Shown: positions 52,100 to 61,954, numbered from the stretch's first letter. The stretch is DNA of 64,000 nucleotides from an uncultured Deferribacteres bacterium (GCA_913009825.1 CAJVYQ010000003.1:62001-126000), one strand, 5' to 3'. Notes: generated by a model from the letters alone, not told the origin. Numbers and translations: made by a program.

Positions 52100-54403
52100 A
52101 TGATGACAGTTTTACAAAGTTTGAAGAAAATAAAAGCAATCCAGATACCGAAAAACTCTCTGCCGGTGGAAGAAACTTCCGCGCGGGAAATCATCGATTC
52201 ACTGCAATTGAAAGCTGCTGTGGTTAAAAAGCCGACTGAAAATTCATTCAAAATTGCGGTAGCGGATAATGCGGATTTTTCGGTCGACGAGATCACCGGT
52301 TCTGCGCAAACGCAGAAAAATTGGGCTTTTTTCCGCATGGATGAAACGGGAGCAGGAGAACTGATTGTTTCTAATCCGTCGTTGCTGTATGCATATGCTA
52401 CAAAAATAACCGGGGATTGGTCCGGGCAGCCGGTTGCACGGTTCAAAAAAGGCAGCTACTTTACCGCCCCGTTTCGCTGGCACCGTCCCCTGTTCGATTA
52501 TCTGCTCACACAGATGTGGCGCACGGCGCATCATTTCGACCCGGAAACACATATTCGGGAGATCGCCCGCGCCGGTTACACCCATGTGGAAGTGAACGGC
52601 CTCGCCGCACCGGTTCCGTTCGAGCGGGCTGTACCCGGTGAATTCTATTCCCAGTTCTATTCTTACGCCATCGCCCTGGATCAATATGTGTACAGCGAGC
52701 TGAACAAAGGCCTGTATCCGGTGGATTACCTGACAGCCAATTTATCTCTGCTGAAAAAATATGCCGCCATCGGCAGAAAATATGGGTTGCAGCCCGGCAT
52801 GGTCTGTTTTGAACCGCGCAGCGTGCCGGAAAAATTTTTCGAGAAATATCCCACCTTACGCGGCGCCCGTGTGGATCATCCTTTTCGCAGCCGTATGCCC
52901 AGATATTCACTTGCGCTGTCTCATCCCCTGGTGCGGCAGCATTACACGGAACTGCTGCAGAAAATCATGAAAGAAGTCCCCGGCCTGGCCTACATGAGCG
53001 TTTGGAGCAACGACAGCGGCGCCGGATTTGAATACACCGGTTCGCTCTACGTGGGCAGAAACGGCGGCCCTTATCTGATCCGCGAATGGCGCACCCATGA
53101 GCAGATAGCAGAAGTGGCGGGGAAAAACATCGTCGCATTCCTCAAAACGCTGCGCGATGCGGCGAAGGGAATCAACCCGGAATTCCGCGTCTCGCTGCGG
53201 TTGGAGCCGTTCAAAGTGGAACACGACACCATCATGGCCGGACTGGAGGAGTATCTGGACATCGAAGTCCCGTCCCTGCTGGTCAGAGGATACGATCTCC
53301 CCTATCATCACAGCAAATACACGGACGTTACCGGCGTGGCCGGCAGTGTGCACCATCTGCAAATGGCGGAGCAGGAAAAAGAGCTGATCGCAAAAAACAG
53401 GGACAGAAAAATCGTCTCCCATTTGGTTTATTCCCACGGCAACGGTTTTAATTTTGAACCGTTAACCGGCGTGGCATTCCCGTGGATGCTGCACGAAAAA
53501 TTACTGGCGATGAAAGAGAGCGGCGTGGAATATGCGGCGAATCTCGGCGGATTTACGCCGTCGTCTTTGGCGCCGTATCATATCAACCAGGAAGTGTTCC
53601 GCGGATTCATGTTGGAGCCTGAACCGGATATTGACCGGTTGATTTTGCAAAAAGCAGTAGATTGGGTGGGAAAAAATAGCGGAGAAAAATTAGTGGCCGT
53701 GTGGCGGACAGCGGAACAAACGCTGCGTTATCTGCCGCTTCTGCCGCTGTATTCCAATTTCGGCTTTGTCTGGCTGCGGCTCTGGGTGCGGCCCATTATC
53801 CCGGATCTGCTTGCCCCCACTCCGCAAGAGAGAAGATATTACGAAGATTACATGGTGAGCAGCGCCAACAATACCAACCTGAGCGATCTGGGCCGGGATG
53901 TTCTGTTCAATCTGATCACAAAAGACAGCGGCGCAAAATATGTCTCCCGGGTGGATGAAAATGTTTTGCCCCGTCTGGATGAAGCGATTCAATTGGCGGA
54001 AAAAGCGGTTGCGGATGCTTCTGTTCCCGTTGCCGCAAAAAAAGTTTTTACGGACCAGAGAGACCGGCTTCAGGCTTTGCACTGCTGGATTATGGTGCAG
54101 CGCAATGTTTCCGCCTGGGTGGTTGGGGTAAATCAATACCTGGATGCGGAACAACCGGAAGAAAAAAGCAAATGGCGCAGCTACTTAAACGAGATGATGG
54201 AACTGGAAATCCGCAACACAAAAGACCTGCTGACCCTGTGGCAAAACAGCGATGTGGATTTTATGGTTGTGTCCGCCGCCGGAGAAAACAGCTACATGTA
54301 CGGTGAAAACCTGGGCGATCTGCTGCAGAGAAAAATCAACCTGATGCAAAAATACCGCCATGTGAAGCCGGGAATTAACAGGGAGATTATCTGGCGGGTT
54401 TGA
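52100..54403 (+). CDS. Large putative glycosidase-like protein, family uncertain
   Basis: A 767-aa soluble protein without a signal peptide. Residues about 125-480 look like a TIM-barrel hydrolase: HHFDPETHIREIARAGYTHV then VEVNG, GMVCFEPRSVPEKFFE, MSVWSNDSGAGFEYTG, FRVSLRLEPFKVEHD and HLVYSHGNGFNFEP, with acidic residues at strand ends. The layout recalls alpha-glucuronidase (GH67)-like or GH20-like enzymes, but I cannot assign it. The C-terminal 250 residues are helical. AAGGA precedes the ATG. It follows the symporter/epimerase/DapA-like operon and probably acts on its imported substrate in the cytoplasm. Confidence 0.55.
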   Translation: MMTVLQSLKKIKAIQIPKNSLPVEETSAREIIDSLQLKAAVVKKPTENSFKIAVADNADFSVDEITGSAQTQKNWAFFRMDETGAGELIVSNPSLLYAYATKITGDWSGQPVARFKKGSYFTAPFRWHRPLFDYLLTQMWRTAHHFDPETHIREIARAGYTHVEVNGLAAPVPFERAVPGEFYSQFYSYAIALDQYVYSELNKGLYPVDYLTANLSLLKKYAAIGRKYGLQPGMVCFEPRSVPEKFFEKYPTLRGARVDHPFRSRMPRYSLALSHPLVRQHYTELLQKIMKEVPGLAYMSVWSNDSGAGFEYTGSLYVGRNGGPYLIREWRTHEQIAEVAGKNIVAFLKTLRDAAKGINPEFRVSLRLEPFKVEHDTIMAGLEEYLDIEVPSLLVRGYDLPYHHSKYTDVTGVAGSVHHLQMAEQEKELIAKNRDRKIVSHLVYSHGNGFNFEPLTGVAFPWMLHEKLLAMKESGVEYAANLGGFTPSSLAPYHINQEVFRGFMLEPEPDIDRLILQKAVDWVGKNSGEKLVAVWRTAEQTLRYLPLLPLYSNFGFVWLRLWVRPIIPDLLAPTPQERRYYEDYMVSSANNTNLSDLGRDVLFNLITKDSGAKYVSRVDENVLPRLDEAIQLAEKAVADASVPVAAKKVFTDQRDRLQALHCWIMVQRNVSAWVVGVNQYLDAEQPEEKSKWRSYLNEMMELEIRNTKDLLTLWQNSDVDFMVVSAAGENSYMYGENLGDLLQRKINLMQKYRHVKPGINREIIWRV

Positions 54404-54475
54404 GTTAATTGCAATTTTTGCGGTTATTCGGGTAAGAAAATAGCAAGGGAACAGATAATCAGACAAGCAGAAAAA

Positions 54476-54509
54476 AACACCCCCCGTTGAGGGCGGTACG
54501 GGGGGTGTT
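54476..54509. terminator. Strong GC hairpin after the glycosidase-like gene
   Basis: AACACCCCCCGT (54476-54487) pairs perfectly with ACGGGGGGTGTT (54498-54509), loop of ten. A seven-A run precedes it and no T-run follows on the plus strand, so as a classical terminator it would work better for the minus strand. Confidence 0.5.
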
Positions 54510-54610
54510 AAGAAACAACAATCACAGGTTTTACGTCAATAAACGCCCTGAACACCTTATTAAAAATTAACAGAACACCGAAAAAACACGAACAAAAAAG
54601 AGGAACATTT

Positions 54611-55381
54611 ATGAGTAAAACCGCACTCATTACCGGTGCCGGCAGAGGGATTGGCAGAGGTATTGCCATCGCTTTGGCAGAACGGGGCTGGCGGGTAGTG
54701 GTTAACTACCGAAGAAATTCACAAGCGGCCGAAGATACCGCCGCTCTCATAAAAAAATCGGGCGGCAACTGTTTAACCGTACAAGCGGATATCGGCAGCG
54801 GATCGGACCGGGAAAAGTTAATGAATGCGGCGTTGGAATTTTCCGGCGCCATCGATCTGTTGGTAAACAACGCCGGCATGGCGCCGCAGCAGCGACTGGA
54901 TATTTTAAAGACCACAGAATCAAGCTACGATGAAGTGATGACCGTCAATCTGAAAGGCCCTTTCTTCCTGACCCAACTCGTGGCAAACAGCATGATTGAG
55001 ATAATAAATTCCGGTAAAATCACCGCACCGAAAATTGTTAATATCGGTTCCATCAGCGCGTACACCAGCAGCCCCAACCGGGGCGAATACTGTCTGTCCA
55101 AAGCGGGTATGGGCATGATGACCGCCCTGTTTGCCGACCGGCTTGCGAAATACCATATCGGAGTTTATGAAATCCGCCCGGGCATTACGGAAACGGACAT
55201 GACCGGCGGCGTCAAAGAAAAATATGATCGTCTGATCGCCGAAGGCCTCACTCCCATTCGCCGCTGGGGCAAGCCGGAAGATATCGCCAAAGCCGTGGTC
55301 GCCATCGCCGAAGACTATTTTCCCTTTTCCACCGGTGAAATCATCAATGTGGACGGCGGCTTCCACTTGCATCGATTGTGA
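54611..55381 (+). CDS. Short-chain dehydrogenase/reductase (FabG-like)
   Basis: A 256-aa classical SDR. Cofactor motif TGAGRGIG (8-15) with NYRRNS after beta-2 (Arg residues suggest NADP(H)), NNAG (86-89), a catalytic Ser in NIGSISAY (about 147), and Y160xxxK164 (EYCLSK). VDGGFHL near the C-terminus is typical of the 3-oxoacyl-ACP reductase/sugar-dehydrogenase group. It likely oxidises or reduces a hydroxyl of the substrate handled by the preceding cluster. GAGGAAC precedes the ATG. About 200 bp separate it from the glycosidase-like gene. Confidence 0.88.
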   Translation: MSKTALITGAGRGIGRGIAIALAERGWRVVVNYRRNSQAAEDTAALIKKSGGNCLTVQADIGSGSDREKLMNAALEFSGAIDLLVNNAGMAPQQRLDILKTTESSYDEVMTVNLKGPFFLTQLVANSMIEIINSGKITAPKIVNIGSISAYTSSPNRGEYCLSKAGMGMMTALFADRLAKYHIGVYEIRPGITETDMTGGVKEKYDRLIAEGLTPIRRWGKPEDIAKAVVAIAEDYFPFSTGEIINVDGGFHLHRL

Positions 55382-55476
55382 TACAGAAGCTGACCTTCTC
55401 AAAGAAGGTCAGCTTCTTTTCCTCCAACACCAAATAAAAAAACCCCGCAATTATAAACAATTACATGGTTTCGATT

Positions 55477-55510
55477 GTGCACCCAGTAGGAATCGAACCT
55501 ACAACCTACC
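55477..55510 (-). repeat. Duplicated 3' end of tRNA-Lys
   Basis: This segment (gcacccagtaggaatcgaac then ctacaacctac) repeats the acceptor and T-arm of the tRNA-Lys at 55697-55769 with one mismatch, in the same orientation, about 217 bp away. The anticodon and D-arm are absent. It could be an att-like footprint or a partial tRNA duplication. Confidence 0.75.
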
Positions 55511-55647
55511 TCACAATTAACACATTTGAAATCCAGATCAGCAGTGACTAAATAAGCCATAGTAATGAGATACTGAACATTTCGGAAACCACAAGCCCGG
55601 GCTTTCACCGGCTATTTGCCAATATTGAAAAATGTATCGAAAATAAG

Positions 55648-55688
55648 TAAAAAAAAGAAGTCCTATAAATATAATATTTATAAGACTT
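55648..55688 (-). terminator. Terminator of the tRNA-Lys transcript
   Basis: Read on the minus strand, AAGTCTTATAAATAT pairs with ATATTTATAGGACTT (55658-55688), followed by CTTTTTTTT. It lies just downstream of the tRNA. Confidence 0.8.
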
Positions 55689-55696
55689 TAATTTTG

Positions 55697-55769
55697 TGCG
55701 CCCAGTAGGAATCGAACCTACAACCTACGGATTAAGAGTCCGTTGCTCTGCCAATTGAGCCATGGGCGC
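55697..55769 (-). tRNA. tRNA-Lys (anticodon CTT)
   Basis: The minus strand folds into a full cloverleaf of 73 nt: acceptor GCGCCCA/TGGGCGC with discriminator A, D-arm GGCTCAATTGGCAGAGC type, anticodon arm ACGGA-CTCTTAA-TCCGT giving CTT, and T-arm GTAGGTTCGATTCCTAC. The 3' CCA is not encoded. CTT decodes AAG lysine codons. Confidence 0.95.
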
Positions 55770-55784
55770 AATCATTGTATTTTA

Positions 55785-55917
55785 GTAACTACTCAGGTGT
55801 GTTCCATGAATTAATTGTGATCACGCTTCGATTCCGCTCAGCATGGCTATTTTAGCCAGCCTGAGCGGAGTCGAAGGTTTCCTACATATCAAAAAACAAG
55901 CACAGCTGAGTAGTTAC
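55785..55917. mobile_element. 133-bp GTAAC-ended foldback element upstream of tRNA-Lys
   Basis: The ends GTAACTACTCAGGTGTG and CACAGCTGAGTAGTTAC are inverted repeats, with a perfect 8-bp target duplication GTATTTTA at 55777-55784 and 55918-55925. An inner palindrome pairs attccgctcagcatggct with agccagcctgagcggagt. There is no ORF. Confidence 0.88.
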
Positions 55918-55925
55918 GTATTTTA

Positions 55926-56534
55926 ATAACTTACACTTGCCTCTTTCCGGCAATTCTCAACCCGGTGTCCATTTAATATCCATAACCGGACAACAATCGG
56001 CCGCAACCAGGGTGAACACTCATTCTGCAGTAGATCAATCTCTGCCTCAGATAAAATCCGAAAGGGGGTTAATTCTTCTTTTTTACTACGCCAAACCGAA
56101 TTTGAGCGATTTCCCCTTTCCGGGTTTCCAGTGCTTTTTTCGCCGGTGTTTAACCGGTTTCAACATATTCCCGAATCCTTTTCCCCTCAAATTAATATTC
56201 GCTATATCATCTGCCATTCTACTGAAAAACGGCCATGGCATATCTTTTAATTTAAAATGAATTTTTAATATAATAATTCAGTCGGGAAGTTTCAACAGTA
56301 AATTTAAAATTAATCCTGTAATCAACTCCGGGGAAGGTCGAAGCGTTTATTAAGTTGATAGCTGGATAAAACTAAGTAGTTTCGGAACAATGAATAAACC
56401 GGTAACAACCTTTTATTCTATTGTTTTTATAAGTGTAAATCATCTAAAATTTTAAATCCGAAATCATTCTTGAATTCACTCATAATTTTACTTACTTTTA
56501 AACGAATCCACTAATCTCATTATAATAAAAAAAG
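55926..56534. other. AT-rich intergenic region without a supported gene
   Basis: I see no gene with family similarity or a ribosome binding site. A 107-codon open frame at 55937-56260 (+) has Pro/Phe-rich, repeat-derived content (FPFPGFQCFF, FNIFPNPFPLK) and no start signal. No clear promoter. Confidence 0.4.
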
Positions 56535-56887
56535 GTAACTGTTCAGCCACAAAGTCTCCCTGCCTGCATCGGGCAGGGGAGGCGCTAAGAGACACAAAGA
56601 AAACGAAATTAGTCAAATTATTACTGCTCGCGGCGGGAGATTTTACTCGATCCTAAATTGAGCGATTCTCTTGTTTTTGAGCTTGTTTTTTTTACTAAAC
56701 AGATTTTCATTTTTAATGTAAATTAAGTTGGCGATTCAGCGAATCGCCCTACAATCGCTCAATTCAGGTTCGTAATAAAACATGAAACATGATGTATTTG
56801 AAAAAATAAAAAACTATAATGATTTTCCCGGTAAAACTTTGTGGCTTCGTGTCTTCTTGGCAAAATAAAACCAGGCTGAATAGTTAC
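56535..56887. mobile_element. GTAAC-ended element carrying a nested CCTGAATTGAG element
   Basis: The ends GTAACTGTTCAGCC and GGCTGAATAGTTAC are inverted. Inside, cacaaagtctccctg and ctttgtggcttcgtgtc arms pair, and the segment 56652-56769 is a copy of the CCTGAATTGAG family (ends CCTAAATTGAGCGATT and AATCGCTCAATTCAGG, inner GGCGATTCAGCGAATCGCC). No 8-bp duplication is visible at the outer ends. Confidence 0.65.
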
Positions 56888-56981
56888 AAGTTAATTATGA
56901 ATATCCAAAAGAAGAAAACAGAGATTCATCAAAGCACCTTATTATTAAACTATCAAACACATTTGAGCGGGAGGAAACATA

Positions 56982-57557
56982 ATGGAAATTAAAAAGAGCT
57001 CCCTTGCTTCTCAAAAATCGAAAAGGAATTACACCTACCGGGATTATCTTGATTTACCAGATGACCGAAATCGATATGAAATTTTAGAAGGAGAATTGAT
57101 AATGGGGCCGGCACCAATAACAATTCATCAACGAATAAGCCGTAAAATTGAAATACAGCTTGCTTATTTTGTTGAAAAACACAATTTAGGTGAAATTTTC
57201 GATGCTCCTTTTGATGTGATTTTTGGTGAAACAAATGTTATCCAACCGGATTTGCTATTCATCTCCAATGAAAACAAAAAAATCCTAACCGAGAAAAACA
57301 TTCAGGGCGCCCCGGATTTAATCATAGAGATTCTTTCCCCGGCAACAGCTTATTACGATTTGATCGAGAAAAAAGAAATTTATGAAAAATTTGGTGTGCA
57401 GGAATATTGGATTGTTGACCCCAAACGCCAATGGATCGAAATTTACACTTTGACAGATAGAAAATATCAACTTTTCCAAAGACAGGAAATAAAGGGGAAA
57501 ATACATTCAAAAATATTGGCAGGTTTTGAATTATCACTTGAAAATATTTTTAAGTAG
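56982..57557 (+). CDS. Uma2-family (DUF820) putative nuclease-fold protein
   Basis: A 191-aa Uma2/DUF820 protein with a PD-(D/E)XK-like core: YEILEGELIMGPAPITIHQR, VIQPDLLFIS, APDLIIEILSPATAYYDLIEKK and EYWIVDPKRQWIEIYTL. The family is abundant in cyanobacteria and many FCB genomes and has been tied to transposon-derived nucleases; cellular role unclear. GGGAGGAAA precedes the ATG. It stands alone between repeat regions. Confidence 0.9.
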   Translation: MEIKKSSLASQKSKRNYTYRDYLDLPDDRNRYEILEGELIMGPAPITIHQRISRKIEIQLAYFVEKHNLGEIFDAPFDVIFGETNVIQPDLLFISNENKKILTEKNIQGAPDLIIEILSPATAYYDLIEKKEIYEKFGVQEYWIVDPKRQWIEIYTLTDRKYQLFQRQEIKGKIHSKILAGFELSLENIFK

Positions 57558-57836
57558 AAAATGCATCCGTTAATCAATGTGTTTGTTGATTTATTTCTGA
57601 AAAACTTCCAAAGTTTCTGACCGGACCGTAAAATGGTGGAATTAATTTTCAAATCATACAATATGTTGCTAATAATCCGGTAAAAAACTTTGGAAGTTTA
57701 TTAAATCAACAGGATCATCAATGATTCTGTAGAATTTCTAATTGGAAGGAATCAGATTCTCCGCCACACTCAGAATGACATTTTTGTCAAATTATATTTC
57801 GATTATTAAAAACACTGTATCCGAAAAAAATATCCC

Positions 57837-58913
57837 ATGCCTCACAATCGCATAACAATCCGTAACATGGACGCTGGTGGGCTGCTGGAAATCTTTCTGA
57901 TCTCCGCCGTATCCGCTGTTTTGGCAATTCGTTTTTTTCTCCAGCTCACCGGTTATCCGCAAATTAGCAGCGGTGGCTTGCATATAGCCCACATGCTCTG
58001 GGGCGGACTGCTTATGCTCATCGCCATTGTCATTGCGCTGGCGTTCCTGAGTAAGGCATCGGACCAAATTGCCGCCATTTTGGGCGGTATCGGTTTTGGC
58101 ACATTTATCGATGAAGTGGGAAAATTTGTCACTGCCGACAATGATTACTTTTTCAAGCCGACCGCTTCACTCATTTACATCATTTTCATTCTTATTTTGT
58201 TGGGTGTAAAAGCTATTCAAAAATACCGGAAATATTCTATTCGTGAATATCTGATGAACGCATTGCGAGAGTTGGAAGAAGTGGTTTCCCACGATCTGGA
58301 CCTGGAGGAAAAAGAACGGGCGTTAGGCTATCTGGCTAAGTGCGATCAGAACGAACCGTTAGTGCGGTCACTACAAGAACTGTTCGAAAAGATAGAGATG
58401 GTTCCGGTTCCGCCGCCCAATCGCTTCAGTCGAACTAAATTCTATTTCAGAGATATTTACAGAAGAGTTGTTGACACACGCGCTTTTTCTACCCTCCTGG
58501 TCATTTTCTTTATCGGTCAGTTGACCGTAAAATTGCTTAACGCGTTTTTTCTTGTTTTTCTGCGGGGGTTCGGCTGGACTTCTCTGTTGAATCTGCATTT
58601 CATCGGGTCGATCGGCGAAAAGATGCTGCAGCTTACCTGGGTCGATTGGGGACAGTTGATTTTTTCATTTATTGGCGGTGTGTTTGTCCTTACCGGCGTT
58701 TATTACATCCCTACTTCAAAGCTGAAAGCCTATAAAATGTTCCAACGCTCTATCCTGGTTTCCATATTTTTTAGTCAGTGGTTCACTTTTTATACAGAAG
58801 AATTTTCTGCCATTTTGGGGCTGTTTTTCAATATTTTGATTTACCTGGCCTTGTATTTTCTCATCAGGCGGGAAGAAATTGAGTCGGCAAAAAAATGCCG
58901 GGAATCATTGTAA
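57837..58913 (+). CDS. Conserved multi-pass membrane protein of unknown function
   Basis: A 358-aa protein with two blocks of membrane helices (residues about 10-125 and 215-350) around a soluble segment rich in Leu/Glu. The phrase GIGFGTFIDEVGKFVTADND then YFFKP is conserved in a family of uncharacterised bacterial membrane proteins, as far as I recall. The start is uncertain: the ATG at 57837 has no good ribosome binding site and a second Met is at residue 11 (MDAGGLLEIF). No neighbour suggests a role. Confidence 0.75.
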   Translation: MPHNRITIRNMDAGGLLEIFLISAVSAVLAIRFFLQLTGYPQISSGGLHIAHMLWGGLLMLIAIVIALAFLSKASDQIAAILGGIGFGTFIDEVGKFVTADNDYFFKPTASLIYIIFILILLGVKAIQKYRKYSIREYLMNALRELEEVVSHDLDLEEKERALGYLAKCDQNEPLVRSLQELFEKIEMVPVPPPNRFSRTKFYFRDIYRRVVDTRAFSTLLVIFFIGQLTVKLLNAFFLVFLRGFGWTSLLNLHFIGSIGEKMLQLTWVDWGQLIFSFIGGVFVLTGVYYIPTSKLKAYKMFQRSILVSIFFSQWFTFYTEEFSAILGLFFNILIYLALYFLIRREEIESAKKCRESL

Positions 58914-58923
58914 ATTATTGTAA

Positions 58924-59025
58924 CCTGAATTGAGCGATTCTAATGTCATTCCGCCTGCGGTCGGGCAGGCAGAATGACAAAACTCTTTGGGGGGGTGTTT
59001 TAAGCTAAGAATCGCTCAATTTGGG
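58924..59025. mobile_element. 102-bp CCTGAATTGAG-ended MITE
   Basis: The ends CCTGAATTGAGCGATTCT and AGAATCGCTCAATTTGGG are inverted and flanked by a perfect 5-bp duplication TGTAA (58919-58923 and 59026-59030). The inner arms gtcattccgcctgc and gcaggcagaatgac form a hairpin. It lies ten bases after the stop of the membrane-protein gene. Confidence 0.82.
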
Positions 59026-59194
59026 TGTAATATAAATTTAAAACAGAAAACCAGGATGAATAGATTTTTCTATTCTGTTTATCCCGTTAAAATATTTACA
59101 ACTACACCAGAATAAAACGTTACCGTATTTATGAACCGGAACACATAGAGGAAATAAACATCCCGGTTTTCTCTATTGCCAACTACAATTCATT

Positions 59195-60463
59195 TCATTC
59201 TCCTGCCAACCGTTCATATTCCTTCATGGCAAACAGATCCGTCATGCCGGCGATATAGTCCGCAGTCAGCCGGACAAACCGGTCATCCTTTTCAAACTCA
59301 AACAATGGAAATTTTTGTTCTTCCTGCCAGGTAACATAACGCGAAAAATACTTATGCATGGGGAAACTCTGCATTTCCTGCGGTTGGTTCAGATAAGCCC
59401 GGAACAATCCTCTTATTACCTGAACCGCTAAATCATCGGCCCATTCGATACCGGAACGTTTGATGATCCGTTTGGAGATAAACCGGTCCAGTTGTAATTG
59501 CAGCGGATCGAGTTCCGGGCCAAAAGTTACAATCAGTTCATCGAAGGGACAGAAGCGATTTTTGCGCCGGTAAAAATCTTCTATGTTTTGCAAAGACATC
59601 TCGATCACGTCGGTAACCAACAGATTGATCAACTTTTTAATAAGACGTCCGATATATTCGAAATCCGGTTCACCGGGGCCCGGCGGCTGCAGATATTTTT
59701 CCTCGGCCAACTGCACAATGGGCTGCCGGCGCACTTCATCGACCGTAACAAATTTCGCCCGCAATCCGTCCTCCAGATCATGTGTGCGCTGGGCGATTTC
59801 ATCGCAAACGGCAACCACCTGTCCCTCCAGCGTGCCTGCGTTTGGCGCCTCCATTTGCAATAGGTCATCCTGCCAATCCGGGTAATGAATGAGATGACGG
59901 TTCAAACGCGTATGCTTTAAAATTCCTTCGCGCACTACAAGTGTCAGGTTCAGACCGTCAAACCGGTATTTTTTTTCCAGCAGATCAACCACGCGCACAC
60001 TCTGGTAGTTATGCTTAAACCCGCCACAATCTTTTGCGGATAAATCTCCATCCAGATCGTCGGCGCCGTGTAAAATTTTATGCAAAACCACTTCGCCGAT
60101 GTGTCCGAACGGGGTGTGTCCCAAATCATGTCCCAGCGCGATGGCTTCGGTCAAATCCTCATTGATCCCCAACGCCCGGGCGATGGATCTGGATAGCTGC
60201 ACAACCTCAAGTGTGTGCGTCAGCCGTGTGCGATAGTGATCACCCGTAGTGATTAAAAACACCTGTCGCTTATGTTTCAAACGGCGGAAAGCACGGGAAT
60301 GAATGATCCGGTCGCGGTCACGTTGGAAATTTGTGCGGTACGGATGTTCCTCCTCTATGTGCAGACGGGAATTGTTCGTTCCACTGCTTCTGCAAGTAAA
60401 AGGAGCCAACAGTTTTTCCTCGATCTCTTCTAAATTTTCTCTGCTGCGTGATTGAAATTCCAT
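59195..60463 (-). CDS. dgt-like: Deoxyguanosinetriphosphate triphosphohydrolase-like protein
   Basis: A 422-aa HD-superfamily dGTPase: YRTNFQRDRDRIIHSRAFRR, H83 in TRLTHTLEVVQLS, H112/D113 in LGHDLGHTPFGH, and a C-terminal tail LFAMKEYERL. The family removes triphosphate from dNTPs. GAGG is not obvious upstream. It is followed on the same strand by nothing within about 2 kb and is preceded by the small protein at 60584-60946. Confidence 0.93.
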   Translation of the reverse strand: MEFQSRSRENLEEIEEKLLAPFTCRSSGTNNSRLHIEEEHPYRTNFQRDRDRIIHSRAFRRLKHKRQVFLITTGDHYRTRLTHTLEVVQLSRSIARALGINEDLTEAIALGHDLGHTPFGHIGEVVLHKILHGADDLDGDLSAKDCGGFKHNYQSVRVVDLLEKKYRFDGLNLTLVVREGILKHTRLNRHLIHYPDWQDDLLQMEAPNAGTLEGQVVAVCDEIAQRTHDLEDGLRAKFVTVDEVRRQPIVQLAEEKYLQPPGPGEPDFEYIGRLIKKLINLLVTDVIEMSLQNIEDFYRRKNRFCPFDELIVTFGPELDPLQLQLDRFISKRIIKRSGIEWADDLAVQVIRGLFRAYLNQPQEMQSFPMHKYFSRYVTWQEEQKFPLFEFEKDDRFVRLTADYIAGMTDLFAMKEYERLAGE

Positions 60464-60583
60464 TTAGGCTCGAATTTTAGTTAAAAGAACTCCGTGCATA
60501 ATCTCCCTGAGCCGGCATTGAAAACATTTCAAAAATCGCCGGCCTCCGATGCGGAAACATGTTTAGCATTTATTCGTTTCATA

Positions 60584-60946
60584 CTATTCTTTCTGTTTTA
60601 CAAACTGTGTTGCATATAATTTTTCAATGTTCTCTTCGCCAGACTTCGAAAAACGTAAAAATATTTTATTCCCTTTTCCCCAGGATTTATATCCCGTCCA
60701 GCTTTGTTTAAGTTTTCCATTTATACTATTCTTGCGAATAGATTTCATAATAAAATTTATCTTGCCCAAATTGATTTTAATTACCTTTTCAAGATAAGGA
60801 ATTTTCTTCATTCGCCAAAGCTCATAATCTTTGACATCAAGATATCCTAATTTTATAAAAACATCTACAAAGCTGATATAACCTTTTTCCCGTATCAATT
60901 CATTTGTTACATTTGAAAGTTTCTTATGTAAATCTTTGCGATTCAT
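60584..60946 (-). CDS. Conserved small basic protein of unknown function
   Basis: A 120-aa protein: NRKDLHKKLSNVTNELIREK, GYISFVDVFIKLGYLDVKDY, IPYLEKVIKINLGKINFIM, LKQSWTGYKSWGKGNKIFLR then FSKSGEENIEKLYAT. The 'GYISpVDVFlkLGyL...IPYLEkVIkvNLsKIN...SWTaYkrWGKG...LRFSKSG' pattern is a conserved family I have seen without function. The basic C-terminal half may bind nucleic acid. It lies 120 bp upstream of the dGTPase gene. Confidence 0.75.
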   Translation of the reverse strand: MNRKDLHKKLSNVTNELIREKGYISFVDVFIKLGYLDVKDYELWRMKKIPYLEKVIKINLGKINFIMKSIRKNSINGKLKQSWTGYKSWGKGNKIFLRFSKSGEENIEKLYATQFVKQKE

Positions 60947-61954
60947 TCAACTCCGTTGAAATTAATTTGCGTATGACGGAAAGAATAACCTGCAGCTCAG
61001 CCGTCCAACTTGAACGAAGAAAATTGCCGTTCTCCAACCACCGCTAAATTCAAAAAATCCGCTCACTATAAGCGGTAAAGTTGATTCAATGCTTAGCCGT
61101 AATATATTATTAATATTGCTGTTACAAGTATTTATCTTAATAACTTTTTTATAATTGTCGCCATTTTTTTCTTTTCTTCTACTTTTCCTAAATATTTCAA
61201 TATTAAAATACCTAATAAAATTGTTCCAATTCCCTCAATTACACCAGGATGGTATAAAGATTATACAATAATAATATAATTTACAAATATTTTTCAGTAA
61301 TTTCCGGTTAGATTTTTACATGCTTGTGATTTACAAAGCTTGTTCCGCAGCAATAAACTACGGGACTAAAAATAGAAAGGATCCGCCTGAGGTGGACGCT
61401 TACAAAGCAGGACGCTTTAGCGTTCTTTCTAATTTTAGCCTCGTGGTTTACCACGGGGCGGTGTGGCTGTATGTTTGATTTTAAACTAAAAAACAAATAA
61501 TTAGTGCCTGAACGAAAACTATGAAATAGCATCTGCTTGTCATTCCTGCGAAAGCAGCCTGCCCGCCGCAGGCAGGGAATCTAATGAAAACAATATATTC
61601 AGACCTCGTTAAATCAGGTGTTTTATTGCTCATTAAGTTCTTGTTTACTAGTCAATTGTGAGAAAATCCATGAATAATTGAACACTCCATGTTTGACTTT
61701 AAACTAAAAAACAAGTACTTACGCAATATATAGTGCAAATTCATGATGATTTTTATCCGGTTATTCAACCTAATATTTATCAAATTTAACGAGGTCTGGT
61801 GATATTGTCATTCCGGTAATTTTTTAGCTGGAATTCATTTGAAGCCGGTAATGGATTCCCGCTAAAAGCGTACGGGAATGACAACTTCGGACAGACACTA
61901 ATCCAGGGTTTAACCATAGATGCAAAGATTTAGTAGAAAAAATGTCCTATTTGC
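60947..61954. repeat. 1-kb intergenic region made mostly of repeats
   Basis: From 61301 a truncated copy of the TTTCCGGTTAG-ended element with hairpin core runs to about 61460 (outer arms actaaaaatagaaag / ctttctaattttag, inner AGGACGCTTTAGCGTTCT). From about 61500 to 61905 a ttagtgcctgaacg-ended element (right end cggacagacactaa) carries the 199-bp MITE nested at 61600-61798. The stretch 60950-61300 is AT-rich with no recognisable feature. Confidence 0.6.
61600..61798 (+). mobile_element. 199-bp MITE with CAGACCTCGTTAAAT ends (copy 1)
   Basis: It starts CAGACCTCGTTAAAT and ends with the reverse complement. The full length is repeated in inverse orientation at 63531-63729 with few differences. 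Flanks here do not show a clean duplication (ATATT left; ATATT begins three bases after the right end). Confidence 0.85.

Noticed and set aside
55477-55769. A prophage or genomic island integrated at tRNA-Lys
   Set aside because: The duplicated tRNA end is only 217 bp away and no integrase or phage gene is present in the window.
55937-56260. 107-codon open frame after the tRNA
   Set aside because: No ribosome binding site, low-complexity Pro/Phe content, no family similarity, and it lies in repeat-derived AT-rich DNA.
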